A stretch of 31,502 bases of DNA from a virus (IMGVR_UViG_3300033150_002982:1-31502), one strand, 5' to 3'; positions 1 to 6,727 are shown, counted from the first letter of the stretch. Numbers and translations: made by a program. Notes: a model not told the origin generated them from the sequence alone.

Positions 1-23
1 AATAAAGATATTCTTGGTTTCAT
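1..23 (-). CDS. start of a small gene cut by the window edge
   Basis: Only the first seven codons (MKPRISL) are inside the window. The ATG lies 7 bases after AAGGAGGGG, a strong ribosome binding site inside the last codons of the gene before it, as for its neighbours on this strand. Function cannot be judged. Confidence 0.45.
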
Positions 24-24
24 T

Positions 25-258
25 TTACTTCCCCTCCTTGAATTTTTTCATCAACTCATCGTTCCAGGCTTTGCTCCCTTCTTCGGCCTGGATACTGCTG
101 ATGAGAATCCGTTTTGGCCTGGTAGAGATATGAAACCCCTGCCAGGGTTTGACTGTATAGTATTTTTGCCCTTTTATTACGAAGGCAATTTTTGTTGCTC
201 CTCCGTAAAAGGAAGGAGCACTGATTTGAACTTGTTCTCCTCTTTTCATTGTTTTCAT
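25..258 (-). CDS. small phage protein, unknown function
   Basis: 77 residues, no family recognised. The protein is basic, with several Tyr/Trp/Phe residues in the middle (GQKYYTVKPWQGFH), a pattern expected of a small beta-rich domain. The start at 258 is chosen because GGGGGTGAG directly precedes it; a second ATG three codons later has no separate site. Its last codons carry the ribosome binding site of the next gene, so the two are translationally linked. Part of the left-arm minus-strand operon. Confidence 0.7.
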   Translation of the reverse strand: MKTMKRGEQVQISAPSFYGGATKIAFVIKGQKYYTVKPWQGFHISTRPKRILISSIQAEEGSKAWNDELMKKFKEGK

Positions 259-280
259 CTCACCCCCTTAAATCCTTCCT

Positions 281-355
281 TTAGCTACTCTTGTCGTTGA
301 CGCCCCTAGTCATCACTAATTGCCCTAATTCAAACTTACCCTTTAGTTTTAACAT
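281..355 (-). pseudogene. 24-codon fragment of the LGQxVxTxGV phage/plasmid family
   Basis: A 24-codon ORF after a GGAGAGGGGGG ribosome binding site. It reads MLKLKGKFELGQLVMTRGVN and stops a few codons later at TAA. The LGQLVMTRGVND stretch resembles, from memory, the beginning of a widespread phage/plasmid family of about 90-100 residues (LGQIVATPGAL or LGQIVMTRGVN near the start). Nothing after the stop continues that family. I read it as a truncated remnant, but a genuine micro-protein cannot be excluded because the start signal is intact. Confidence 0.45.
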
Positions 356-386
356 CGTTGCCCCCCTCTCCTCTCTCTTGTATAAA

Positions 387-587
387 CTATTCTATATTTG
401 GTATTTCTAACTCGTCAAGTGCTGATTGAAGATGTTGATAATCGTCCTGTGACATTCCTTTATTGTATATTTCTGCTATTAATTCATAGTCCGCAATCAT
501 TCCCTTTCTTAAGAACTCCGTTACTACATCAAACATAATATACCCGTTTGATGTAATCATTTCTTTGTATTCTTTTTTACTTTTCAT
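387..587 (-). CDS. small acidic phage protein, unknown function
   Basis: 66 residues. The reading frame is open further upstream (to 665), but AAAAGGAG sits 7 bases before the ATG at 587, and the upstream extension is occupied by another small gene in a different frame. Start and upstream stop overlap as ATGA, so translation is probably coupled. The protein has a basic N-terminus (MKSKKEYKEM) and an acidic, helical C-terminal half (SQDDYQHLQSALDELEIP). No family recognised. Confidence 0.7.
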   Translation of the reverse strand: MKSKKEYKEMITSNGYIMFDVVTEFLRKGMIADYELIAEIYNKGMSQDDYQHLQSALDELEIPNIE

Positions 588-748
588 TGTTTTACTCCTT
601 TTGGTAGGTAGTCTGCTTTTACCAGCTCCTTTAGAAGCTTTGTAGTTATCTGTCCTTTCCTCCATAGCTGTATTAGGGTCCTGGAGGGATAAAATTGTAG
701 GTTTGGACAGTCTTTTAGGTTGTTAATAAGTGCTTTCGTTTTAGTCAT
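584..748 (-). CDS. 54-residue basic phage protein, unknown function
   Basis: A 54-residue ORF starting MTKTKALINNLKDCP and ending KADYLPKGVKQ. AAGGAG lies 9 bases before the ATG, and its TGA overlaps the next start (ATGA). It is lysine-rich and mostly helical in character. No family recognised. The good ribosome binding site and the coupled overlap support it as real despite its size. Confidence 0.65.
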   Translation of the reverse strand: MTKTKALINNLKDCPNLQFYPSRTLIQLWRKGQITTKLLKELVKADYLPKGVKQ

Positions 749-749
749 C

Positions 750-800
750 TTACTTTTCTCCTTCTCCTCTTTTCTTCCGTCCCATATATCCCTTTCTCAT
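750..800 (-). CDS. possible 16-residue micro-ORF
   Basis: ATG at 800 follows AGGAAGG and encodes 16 residues, mostly Lys, Arg, Gly and Glu (MRKGYMGRKKRGEGEK), before TAA. It fills the space between two supported genes and ends 1 base before the next start. It may be a micro-protein, or simply a translational bridge coupling the two genes. Confidence 0.35.
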   Translation of the reverse strand: MRKGYMGRKKRGEGEK

Positions 801-803
801 TGT

Positions 804-965
804 TTACCTTCCTCTTTTTTTTTCTAATTTTCCCATTTTATATCCAAACTGGAAAAATAGATTTTCTAGTCGCTCGTTCCTTTTATATCCTTCTTTTTCT
901 GCTCTCTTAATTTCCAGAGCTAATTCTCTATCTGCCTTCTGGGCTGCTTCAAATTCTTTTGTCAT
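804..965 (-). CDS. 53-residue charged helical protein
   Basis: 53 residues beginning MTKEFEAAQKADREL. Alternating charged residues and Leu/Ala suggest one long helix or coiled coil, with a basic tail (KLEKKRGR). GAGAGGTG precedes the start. No family recognised; it sits in the same minus-strand run as its neighbours. Confidence 0.65.
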   Translation of the reverse strand: MTKEFEAAQKADRELALEIKRAEKEGYKRNERLENLFFQFGYKMGKLEKKRGR

Positions 966-1038
966 TTTATTTTTCACCTCTCTTCACTTTTTTTTTCTCT
1001 AATAAACTTTCTCCCACCCAAAAGAGCAGGACAAGTTG

Positions 1039-1233
1039 TTATATTCCGTAATATCTTTGCATACAAGGGTCTTCCGTTACATCTCTTTTAACTCCCCTTA
1101 ATATTCCTAGTCCATATTCGTATCTGAGTTTCATCTTTTCATTTCCTCGTTTTTCTGCTATTTTGAGAAGATTTTCCTGCATCTTTATCCTTTCATTGAG
1201 ATAGTCTATTACTCCTTTTTTTAGTTTATTCAT
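1039..1233 (-). CDS. 64-residue helical phage protein
   Basis: 64 residues after AAAGGAGGAAAAATG, one of the strongest ribosome binding sites in the arm. The first 40 residues are charged and helical (KKGVIDYLNERIKMQENLLK). The C-terminus has one Cys (DPCMQRYYGI). No family recognised. Confidence 0.7.
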   Translation of the reverse strand: MNKLKKGVIDYLNERIKMQENLLKIAEKRGNEKMKLRYEYGLGILRGVKRDVTEDPCMQRYYGI

Positions 1234-1275
1234 TTTTCCTCCTTTTTTTTATTTTTCTTTCTCCTTTCTTAAATT

Positions 1276-1689
1276 TTAATTACTTAAAATCTTTCGAATT
1301 TCTTTTATAATATTCGTATTAAGAGATAGAATCTTTTCTTCTTTTTCTGTCCAGGAAAAATTATTTAGATGAGCTAATGTCTGTAGTCTAACGATTATCG
1401 AGAGAGCCTCCTGAAGCTTTTTTCTCGGGTGCCACGAATTTTCATTCAATCTTCGTCCGCTAGGAATATGAATTATATCAAAGGTTTTTAAATCTTCCCC
1501 GACATAACTTTGAACAGGAGTTGCCGCCAGCCCATAAGATTCTTGAGGTTTAAATCCAATCACTTCCTTTTCTCTTTCTCTAAATGCACTTTCGCCGTCC
1601 AGAGAAGAAGTCTTCTCTGGAAATTTCCAGAGTTTAATTTTGACTTTTATTCTTCGGTACTTGATAGTACCATTTTTGCTCAATCTCAT
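1276..1689 (-). CDS. 137-residue phage protein, unknown function
   Basis: Start at 1689 is supported by GAGAGGTGATAAACT before the ATG. The N-terminal 30 residues are strongly basic (KYRRIKVKIKLWKFP). The middle (SYGLAATPVQSYVGEDLKTF) looks beta-rich, and the C-terminal 60 residues are helical. No catalytic motif or known family is visible. Confidence 0.7.
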   Translation of the reverse strand: MRLSKNGTIKYRRIKVKIKLWKFPEKTSSLDGESAFREREKEVIGFKPQESYGLAATPVQSYVGEDLKTFDIIHIPSGRRLNENSWHPRKKLQEALSIIVRLQTLAHLNNFSWTEKEEKILSLNTNIIKEIRKILSN

Positions 1690-1708
1690 AGTTTATCACC
1701 TCTCTTTT

Positions 1709-1936
1709 TTATTTTTCCTGCTCCTTTCTTAAAATTCTTTTGACGATTCTTCTTTTAATGCCACTCGCTCTCGCAATGCTTCTCGCACTTAGAGTTTTAG
1801 ATGCTTCTATTATTTTTTCTCTCGATTTTTCATCGGGACTGCCTCCAGTATAGTGAAGAATGCCTTGCCGATAATTGTATTTTTGTTTATTTCTTCTTTT
1901 CCGTTTCTGAGCTTTTGCTCTAATTCGTTTTTTCAT
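1709..1936 (-). CDS. small basic helix-turn-helix protein
   Basis: 75 residues after AAGGAGGTGAAAAATAG and an ATG. The N-terminal third is extremely basic (MKKRIRAKAQKRKRRNKQK). Residues 45-70 (EASKTLSARSIARASGIKRR followed by IVKRIL) have the pattern of a helix-turn-helix: a helix, a short Ser/Gly turn and a basic recognition helix. DNA binding, perhaps as an early regulator, is inferred from the sequence alone. Confidence 0.65.
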   Translation of the reverse strand: MKKRIRAKAQKRKRRNKQKYNYRQGILHYTGGSPDEKSREKIIEASKTLSARSIARASGIKRRIVKRILRKEQEK

Positions 1937-1971
1937 CTATTTTTCACCTCCTTATATTAAAGATTAATGCT

Positions 1972-2061
1972 TTAATCTTTTTCTTCAGAAAAAAACAGAA
2001 AGATAAACAGAGAAATAACCAAAGCTGAAATTATAATTTTCATTATTATGAATGCTTCCAT
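1972..2061 (-). CDS. 29-residue single-pass membrane peptide
   Basis: A 29-codon ORF with AAAGGAG 6 bases before ATG. It begins MEAFIIMKIIISALVISLFI, is almost entirely hydrophobic for about 20 residues, and ends in a charged tail (SEEKD). It would form one transmembrane helix with a negative C-terminus. Small inner-membrane peptides are common among phage early genes. Its stop codon falls in a perfect 9 bp inverted repeat (1959-1967 with 1972-1980). Confidence 0.55.
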   Translation of the reverse strand: MEAFIIMKIIISALVISLFIFLFFSEEKD

Positions 2062-2077
2062 AGTTTTCTCCTTTAAT

Positions 2078-2389
2078 TCATTTATTTTCAGAATATGATA
2101 TTTCTTCTAAAATACAAGATAAAACCTCAAGTTGAAGATCTTGAAAAGGAATCACATCAATATAATCACGAATCCGGACTCCTACCTTTACTACTTTATA
2201 AATATCTACTGGAGAACAGCCCGAATCGTAAGGATCATCGGCACCGATACTTACATTTTTTTCACCATCCGAGTCAATTATTTTCTTGATTTCTTCCTCT
2301 AATTCCTTTTTTAAATCAGCAATTCTTTTATCAAAAGAATCACTAATCTTAATTCTTTCTTCCATTAATTTCTTAATTGTTCCAGTCAT
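2078..2389 (-). CDS. 103-residue phage protein with N-terminal coiled coil
   Basis: Start at 2389 follows AAAAGGTGAAAAATT. Residues 1-40 are a charged amphipathic helix (EERIKISDSFDKRIADLKKE). The rest has a Gly/Asp-rich turn (SIGADDPYDSGCSPVDIY) and a beta/alpha C-terminal half. No family recognised. Confidence 0.7.
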   Translation of the reverse strand: MTGTIKKLMEERIKISDSFDKRIADLKKELEEEIKKIIDSDGEKNVSIGADDPYDSGCSPVDIYKVVKVGVRIRDYIDVIPFQDLQLEVLSCILEEISYSENK

Positions 2390-2429
2390 AATTTTTCACC
2401 TTTTCCTTTTCTTTTTAATTCATAAAATA

Positions 2430-2678
2430 TTAATATATCTCCTCGAGAATTTTTCCGCAGTCTTCGCAGAATAAAACAACTTCTGTAAGACTTTGAATTT
2501 TCGTATTGCCGAAATCTATTCCTTCTCTGTACCCATTTTTTAGAAAGAATTTCGTCTGGATTCGACGGATTAAATGTTCGTGAAGACAACTATCAATTTT
2601 TACCTCTCTGATTCCAAACATTTTACCTTTGAATTTAACAACTCCTGCAACGGGAGATATTTTATTTTTCTTTTCCAT
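2430..2678 (-). CDS. 82-residue protein with a C-terminal CxxC motif
   Basis: An upstream GTG (2690) is in frame, but it lies inside the ribosome binding site GCGAGGTGAG that serves the ATG at 2678, so the ATG is chosen. The C-terminus carries CEDCGKIL and the middle carries SCLHEHL, which could give a Cys/His metal site. No known family. Confidence 0.65.
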   Translation of the reverse strand: MEKKNKISPVAGVVKFKGKMFGIREVKIDSCLHEHLIRRIQTKFFLKNGYREGIDFGNTKIQSLTEVVLFCEDCGKILEEIY

Positions 2679-2724
2679 AATTTTTCTCACCTCGCTTTTC
2701 TTTTTTTTTAAAATTATCTTATTT

Positions 2725-2771
2725 AAGGGCTCTTCTTTTTTCTATCTCTTTTTTTCAAGAGAAGAGCCCTT
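2725..2771 (-). terminator. 12 bp intergenic hairpin, possible terminator or processing site
   Basis: Arms AAGGGCTCTTCT (2725-2736) and AGAAGAGCCCTT (2760-2771) are perfectly complementary, separated by 23 pyrimidine-rich bases. It lies in the only non-coding gap between the genes ending at 2794 and starting at 2678. There is no U-run after the stem on the minus-strand RNA, so a simple intrinsic terminator is not certain; an RNA processing or stability element fits as well. Confidence 0.4.
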
Positions 2772-2793
2772 CCTATAAAAGCATTTCTTGGTA

Positions 2794-3045
2794 TTAAAAT
2801 ATCCGTTCCATAATTTCTAACAGCAGATAGTGAGGCATTTCCAGAAGATATTTTTGGAAACCCTTTTTACTACAAGCCGAAAACTTATTATAATACTTTA
2901 TTCTACTGTTATTTTGAACTGTCATCGTCATCGTGCGATCTAGATAGTTTGCTATATCCTCCGCTATCTCCTCCCAATGAGGATTATTGTATACATTGTG
3001 GTTGAAGTGGATGCCATTAATTACTCTACTATACTCTTCATCCAT
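2794..3045 (-). CDS. 83-residue phage protein, unknown function
   Basis: AAAGGAGGAAAGTA precedes the ATG. The start overlaps the stop of the preceding gene by one base (TAATG), implying coupling. His, Asn and Tyr are frequent near the N-terminus (GIHFNHNVYNNPHW) and the C-terminal half is helical. No family recognised. Confidence 0.7.
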   Translation of the reverse strand: MDEEYSRVINGIHFNHNVYNNPHWEEIAEDIANYLDRTMTMTVQNNSRIKYYNKFSACSKKGFQKYLLEMPHYLLLEIMERIF

Positions 3046-3323
3046 TACTTTCCTCCTTTCCGAAAAGTATAAGTAGCATAACTTCTAATTTCACTTCTTT
3101 TATCGGAGATATGGTTTTTTATTTTATATTTTGCCATTATTATTTTCTCAAACGCATCAAGAAAAATTGAAGCATCACAATCCTCTTCTAAATATACCCA
3201 TTCTCCTTTTTGATAACTGTAACCAGTAATCTTTTTCTCTATCCCTAACTCTTTCAATTCGCTTTTTTTCACTTTCAGCCAGCCGTGAGATGGATCTGAG
3301 TAAAAATCAAAAATTTTTCTCAT
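3045..3323 (-). CDS. conserved phage hypothetical (DPsHGWLKV family)
   Basis: 92 residues. DFYSDPSHGWLKVKKSEL with ELGI, followed by GYSYQKGEWVYLEEDCDASI, matches a family I recognise from many phage and plasmid genomes (consensus near DPGHGWLkV, ELxxLGI, YSYxrG, YLEEDcD). No biochemical function is known to me for it. AAAAGGAGAAGAAATAA precedes the ATG, and the protein is about full length for the family. Confidence 0.8.
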   Translation of the reverse strand: MRKIFDFYSDPSHGWLKVKKSELKELGIEKKITGYSYQKGEWVYLEEDCDASIFLDAFEKIIMAKYKIKNHISDKRSEIRSYATYTFRKGGK

Positions 3324-3338
3324 TTATTTCTTCTCCTT

Positions 3339-3614
3339 TTATTTTAAATATTTTTTACCATTAGTAACAATGAAGGTTAAAACCTGCCGCTCTGTAATTT
3401 TATTATTCGTCAACGCCTGTAAAACTTTTCTTCCCGCTCGTATTCCCATATCAACTCCCCACTCTAAATTTTTATCCATTAAGACGGAAAGATGATCGGG
3501 CATACTTTCAAGGAATCTTAAATTATACTTTTTCAATTGCTCATCAATTATTTTAACACTCTTCGCATGTTGCTCCCAACGACGAACAGTTTCTAAACTT
3601 GCCGTTCTTCCCAT
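3339..3614 (-). CDS. 91-residue helical phage protein
   Basis: The frame is open to 3701, but AGGAGGAAAATT sits directly before the ATG at 3614 (MGRTASLETVRRWEQ). The longer version would run into the neighbouring gene. The protein is helical and moderately basic; TASLETVRRWEQHAKSVK might be a DNA-binding helix pair, which is speculative. Confidence 0.7.
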   Translation of the reverse strand: MGRTASLETVRRWEQHAKSVKIIDEQLKKYNLRFLESMPDHLSVLMDKNLEWGVDMGIRAGRKVLQALTNNKITERQVLTFIVTNGKKYLK

Positions 3615-3624
3615 AATTTTCCTC

Positions 3625-3831
3625 CTATAAAGAATAATTTTGACACCATTCGTTGAAAAGTTCAATAAGTTCTCCTGATTCCCCATATAAATCTTTATCA
3701 TCGAGGGAATTTCTTAATTTACGAACTTCTTTTTGACCAAAATTTTCATAAATTCCGGTCTCTTTTGCCTTTTTAATCAATTTTTTCTTTTCTCGTTTTA
3801 TTTTTTCTTTTAGAATTTTTAATTTGTCCAT
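3625..3831 (-). CDS. small conserved phage protein (ENFGQKEVRKL motif)
   Basis: 68 residues: a lysine-rich N-terminal helix, then ETGIYENFGQKEVRKLRN, a motif I recall from small phage hypotheticals with unknown role. The start follows AAAGGGGAGAAAATT and overlaps the preceding gene by 13 bases, implying coupled translation. Confidence 0.7.
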   Translation of the reverse strand: MDKLKILKEKIKREKKKLIKKAKETGIYENFGQKEVRKLRNSLDDKDLYGESGELIELFNEWCQNYSL

Positions 3832-4070
3832 AATTTTCTCCCCTTTTTTTTCTCTTTAAAGATTCCATTTTGAACACATTTTTCTAGTTCTTCCTTAACA
3901 CCGTCATTTATTTCGTGTAGAATTTCAACGATAAGATTAATTCTCTCATCGTTGAGTTGAACCCATTCCTGTAATTTTAACCTGTCTAAAGACTTTCGCT
4001 CCTCAAAAATTTTATCTATCCTATTACTTGAATCGTCTAAGCGATTCAACAGTTCTTTATCGATTAACAT
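3819..4070 (-). CDS. 83-residue coiled-coil phage protein
   Basis: Start follows GGGAGGTGAGAAATA. It is nearly all alpha-helical and charged (NRLDDSSNRIDKIFEERKSL), with repeated Leu/Ile at heptad-like spacing, so a coiled-coil dimer is plausible. No family recognised. Confidence 0.7.
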   Translation of the reverse strand: MLIDKELLNRLDDSSNRIDKIFEERKSLDRLKLQEWVQLNDERINLIVEILHEINDGVKEELEKCVQNGIFKEKKKGRKLWTN

Positions 4071-4101
4071 TATTTCTCACCTCCCTTAATTCAAAATAAA
4101 T

Positions 4102-4359
4102 TCAAAACCATTTTTCCCAAATTTCTTTGGGTATTTTCCTACCACATTCCCTACATTCTATAAAGTCAAAAGAATCTAAGTTTTCCGAATCTCCATAATC
4201 TATTTTACCTTTTTCATCAAACCATAATTCTTGGAAAGCTTGACAACTCCCCCAAAAACCTCTGGTTTCATCTTTACAATATGGGCAAATTTTCTCTTCA
4301 ATAGCTTCCTGTATTTCTTTAGAAGTTAATTTTCTTTCTTTTTCTATTTTATGTCTCAT
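4102..4359 (-). CDS. 85-residue zinc-ribbon protein
   Basis: The frame is open to 4587, but AAGGAGGTGAGAAGACA before ATG at 4359 marks the start (MRHKIEKERKL), and its ATGA overlaps the upstream stop. Two cysteine pairs, CPYC and CREC, are about 45 residues apart and flank an acidic segment, a typical two-knuckle zinc ribbon. Function unknown. Confidence 0.75.
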   Translation of the reverse strand: MRHKIEKERKLTSKEIQEAIEEKICPYCKDETRGFWGSCQAFQELWFDEKGKIDYGDSENLDSFDFIECRECGRKIPKEIWEKWF

Positions 4360-4748
4360 TGTCTTCTCACCTCCTTCCAGTTTTCTTTCGCTCTCATTCC
4401 CTCCTTCTTTTCCTCGGGATAGAGTAAATCTTCCACCATTTGTTTGGAGAGGATAGACTCTCCAAATGTCCCAGCGAGATAAGTATTGCCTTGCCATTCC
4501 CATTTCTTTCCCTGCCAGAATCCCTGGGGATAATCTACAAGGATTCCTTTTTGGGGATACCAAACGTGATAATATTCCCCTGCGCACCCTTCTATAGCAA
4601 ATCCCCTTCTTTCCCAGGTGTTGCCAAAGGCTACTATCCCGTTTTCAAACTCCTGAAAATCAGGAGCTTGCTGTAATCTTTTCTTTTCAGTTCCATCCCT
4701 TCCCTCCTTTCCTTCAGAGAGAAGGATCATTTTACCAATTACTTTCAT
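4356..4748 (-). CDS. 130-residue phage protein rich in Trp/Tyr/Gly
   Basis: Start follows GAGGAGGAGAAA. The centre is aromatic and Gly-rich (GEYYHVWYPQKGILVDYP), suggesting a compact beta domain, and the C-terminus is charged. Its base composition is more GC-rich than its neighbours, so it may have been acquired separately. Function unknown. A short hairpin (4761-4775) lies just upstream of the ribosome binding site. Confidence 0.7.
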   Translation of the reverse strand: MKVIGKMILLSEGKEGRDGTEKKRLQQAPDFQEFENGIVAFGNTWERRGFAIEGCAGEYYHVWYPQKGILVDYPQGFWQGKKWEWQGNTYLAGTFGESILSKQMVEDLLYPEEKKEGMRAKENWKEVRRQ

Positions 4749-4760
4749 TTTCTCCTCCTC

Positions 4761-4775
4761 GGAGGCTATGCCTCC
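4761..4775 (-). promoter_or_regulatory. hairpin next to the ribosome binding site
   Basis: GGAGGC (4761-4766) and GCCTCC (4770-4775) pair with a 3-base loop. On the minus-strand RNA the stem ends next to the GAGGAGG ribosome binding site of the gene starting at 4748, and its GGAGG resembles a decoy site. Regulation of translation is possible but inferred. Confidence 0.3.
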
Positions 4776-4786
4776 TTCTCATTTTT

Positions 4787-4987
4787 TCAATAAGATTTAG
4801 GAATAGCAGTTATCAATTTTAAATGAACTTTTCCATATTGAGTAACTTGCATTCCTAAATCCGAAGTAAAGACTTTATATCCTTTTTTACGAAGATCTCG
4901 CCTCTCTTTTTTCAATCCTTCTTTATCATCGGAATCATAGGATATCTGGATAATTCCAGAAACTGTTTCAGTTTTTGTTAATCGCAT
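4787..4987 (-). CDS. 66-residue phage protein, unknown function
   Basis: The ATG at 4987 (MRLTKTETVSG) is preferred over one at 5020 because GGGAAAGGA lies upstream of it and the 5020 version would overlap another small gene. It has a beta/alpha pattern with a charged middle (DDKEGLKKERRDLRKKGYKV). No family recognised. Confidence 0.65.
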   Translation of the reverse strand: MRLTKTETVSGIIQISYDSDDKEGLKKERRDLRKKGYKVFTSDLGMQVTQYGKVHLKLITAIPKSY

Positions 4988-4988
4988 T

Positions 4989-5156
4989 TTAAATTCCTTT
5001 CCCTGTAGTTCTAACTCCATAAACTTTTTTGAGATTTTCTACAGGAATAAACATTTCAATAATTTTTTTTGTCGGACTTTGATAAGGATTATAAACAATT
5101 CTTATTAATTTTTTTGTTTTCTTTTCTCTTATTTCTACCCATGTTCTCTTTGACAT
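4989..5156 (-). CDS. 55-residue basic phage protein
   Basis: 55 codons from ATG at 5156 after AAAGGAG, beginning MSKRTWVEIREKKTKK and ending GVRTTGKGI. Lysine-rich, with a predicted beta strand (KLIRIVYNPY). Its stop lies 1 base from the next start. No family recognised. Confidence 0.65.
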   Translation of the reverse strand: MSKRTWVEIREKKTKKLIRIVYNPYQSPTKKIIEMFIPVENLKKVYGVRTTGKGI

Positions 5157-5172
5157 TTAATTCTCCTTTTAT

Positions 5173-5228
5173 AATTTAATTTTTTATTCTATTTTCACCT
5201 AATTTAATTTTTTATTCTATTTTCACCA
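5173..5228. repeat. 28 bp tandem duplication
   Basis: Positions 5173-5200 and 5201-5228 match at 27 of 28 bases. The copy boundary falls just past the stop codon of the gene ending at 5212, so the second copy spans the gene's last codons and the first lies in the intergenic spacer. Replication slippage or a recent duplication is the simplest explanation. Confidence 0.75.
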
Positions 5229-5538
5229 ACTTCCCGCCTTCTAGACGATAAGAAAATACTACATTGAATAAACTCTTCCAGGCGCAGGCATAATGTTGCA
5301 CTACTAAAAATTGAGTTTTTGGATAATAAATACAACGGTTCCCTTTTCCATTCAATTTATCTTTATCAGGAGTCACGGGAAGCCCGCAAGTCGGACAAAT
5401 CGGTTTCGTCTCTTCCAAGAAGGAATCAGAAGCAATAAAGAATTGAGCTTTTTTACAACGTTTATAATACTTCTTCAATTCTTCTAAAGAAGAGAGGTAA
5501 TCATACGCACCTTTTTTTGGTATATCTTTTTTTGACAT
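5212..5538 (-). CDS. 108-residue zinc-binding phage protein
   Basis: Start follows GAGAGGAAAAATAA. Basic N-terminal half. The middle has CPTCGLPV, and further on HYACAW, giving a CxxC...HxxC arrangement that can bind one zinc. The end is beta-rich (FSYRLEGGKLVKIE). Function unknown. Confidence 0.75.
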   Translation of the reverse strand: MSKKDIPKKGAYDYLSSLEELKKYYKRCKKAQFFIASDSFLEETKPICPTCGLPVTPDKDKLNGKGNRCIYYPKTQFLVVQHYACAWKSLFNVVFSYRLEGGKLVKIE

Positions 5539-5928
5539 TTATTTTTCCTCTCGTTTATCTAACCTAAGGTCTTTAATATCTAACCAAGCACACAGATCTT
5601 CATCCTCCCATTCGCTAACCGCTTTTTCTACACAATCAAAAATCATATCAGAGTAGTCAGCGAAATTCGATCTAATGTCTTCCATAATTCTTTTAATCAA
5701 CTCTTCTCGTTTTTCTTCTGTTAGTTCGCCTTCTCCTTCTCCTTCTCCTTTTCCCTTTTTCAGAAAAATAATCGCCCATCCTGTTCCTGGAGCTGTTGGC
5801 CGCAATTCAAGAATTTTTTCTATTCCGCTGGCGAATCTAACTAGCCATTTATTTACTTCTTCAGCCGTGTTGCATTCTTGAACTCTTATCTTTGTTACCT
5901 CAGAATTTTTAATGTAACTTAAATCCAT
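5539..5928 (-). CDS. 129-residue acidic phage protein
   Basis: Start follows AAGGAGGTGAAAAAG. The N-terminal half has alpha/beta character (VNKWLVRFASGIEKIL then GTGWAIIFLKKG). A Gly-Glu run (KGEGEGEGE) is followed by an acidic helical C-terminal half. The Gly-Glu run comes from a short TCTCCT-type repeat. Function unknown. Confidence 0.7.
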   Translation of the reverse strand: MDLSYIKNSEVTKIRVQECNTAEEVNKWLVRFASGIEKILELRPTAPGTGWAIIFLKKGKGEGEGEGELTEEKREELIKRIMEDIRSNFADYSDMIFDCVEKAVSEWEDEDLCAWLDIKDLRLDKREEK

Positions 5929-6115
5929 TCTTTTTCACCTCCTTCATTGATATAATTTTTATTCCGCAAGCGGTATAAAACCTATTTCGATTAAATCTTG
6001 CATTCTCATTTGCTAAAGCATTAGCGAAACGCTTAATTGCTTTGGAATTTAATTCTTTTGACTCCAAAGCTTCCTTTAATACTCCCGCAATGAATTTATA
6101 GTCTTTTCTCGTCAT
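5909..6115 (-). CDS. conserved small phage protein (RKDYxxIAxxL family)
   Basis: 68 residues. MTRKDYKFIAGVLKEAL and later FANALANENARFNRNRF plus YTACGI match a family of very common short phage proteins (MTRKDYxLIAxAL ... NPRFDRxRFxxACG). Its role is unknown to me. Start follows AGAGGAGAACA. Confidence 0.8.
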   Translation of the reverse strand: MTRKDYKFIAGVLKEALESKELNSKAIKRFANALANENARFNRNRFYTACGIKIISMKEVKKNGFKLH

Positions 6116-6275
6116 TGTTCTCCTCTTCTATATCTTCTAATACTTCTTTTAGAGTCAAGCCAGTTCTAGCCCTGATAACATCGCCGAATTTATCTTTAAG
6201 TTGACTCCAATACATTCCATTCTTACTTTGACCAAATTCCAGATTTCCCTCTTTAAAGTTATTTACTTTTTGCAT
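6096..6275 (-). CDS. 59-residue phage protein, unknown function
   Basis: 59 codons from ATG at 6275, after TAAAGGAAAAAACA, overlapping the next gene by 20 bases. It begins MQKVNNFKEGNLEFGQSKNG and contains WSQLKDKFGDVIRARTG. No family recognised. Overlap and ribosome binding site support it. Confidence 0.65.
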   Translation of the reverse strand: MQKVNNFKEGNLEFGQSKNGMYWSQLKDKFGDVIRARTGLTLKEVLEDIEEENNDEKRL

Positions 6276-6286
6276 TGTTTTTTCCT

Positions 6287-6493
6287 TTATAAGCAGTGTC
6301 TATTCATAAGATTAGTAAACTCTATTCGCTCAATTAAATTATAGTCGAGTAGTGCTGTTAAAAATCCCAACCAGAATTCTCTATTCGTTTTCTTTCTGCT
6401 TATCTTGAGACTTTCATTCATTCTTTTATCTACTTTTTCATAAATTTTTCCAAAGCGCCATCTCTCTTTTCCTCGAATTACATAAACATTCAT
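6287..6493 (-). CDS. 68-residue phage protein, first gene after the non-coding segment
   Basis: Start follows AAAAAAGGAGAAAAGCA. Basic N-terminal half (VYVIRGKERWRFGKIYEK) and helical C-terminal half. It is the first gene of the 1-6493 run, so the promoter of that operon should lie in the adjacent non-coding DNA. No family recognised. Confidence 0.7.
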   Translation of the reverse strand: MNVYVIRGKERWRFGKIYEKVDKRMNESLKISRKKTNREFWLGFLTALLDYNLIERIEFTNLMNRHCL

Positions 6494-6552
6494 TGCTTTT
6501 CTCCTTTTTTAACTTCTTCCTTTTTATTTTTTCGCTTCTTTTATTGCTTTTT

Positions 6553-6586
6553 TTGTAGATAGGTAAAGAGTTGTAGCTATCTACAA
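6553..6586. repeat. 10 bp perfect inverted repeat
   Basis: TTGTAGATAG (6553-6562) and CTATCTACAA (6577-6586) are exact reverse complements with a 14-base spacer. Neither strand has a T-run after the stem, so it is more likely an operator or origin element than a terminator. Confidence 0.6.
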
Positions 6587-6642
6587 TCGCTAAAAATTTG
6601 AAATATTTTCGAGTTATTGAGAATTATTCTCGTACCTTTCTC

Positions 6643-6659
6643 TATACCCTTTAGTGGTA
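6643..6659. repeat. A-block repeat, copy 1
   Basis: TATACCCTTTAGTGGTA, the first of three related blocks; the others are at 7457-7482 and 7628-7650. All three are in the same orientation. The shared core is CCxTTTxAGTGGTA. Read on the minus strand it is TACCACTAAAGGG. Confidence 0.6.
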
Positions 6660-6696
6660 TGGGGTTTTTTGGGTAAAAAAAGAGGTATAAAAATTG

Positions 6697-6719
6697 CTGT
6701 AATACTTTTTAGAAGCGAG
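6697..6719. repeat. B-block repeat, copy 1
   Basis: CTGTAA, eight variable bases, then AGAAGCGAG. The same layout with identical 8-base spacing occurs at 7412-7434 and 7673-7695. Conserved ends with an unconserved centre are typical of a protein-binding site or an RNA element. Confidence 0.55.
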
Positions 6720-6727
6720 ATAGAGAA

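Noticed and set aside
4360-4587. N-terminal extension of the zinc-ribbon gene (4102-4359)
   Set aside because: It lies wholly within the next gene in another frame, and a strong ribosome binding site marks the shorter start.
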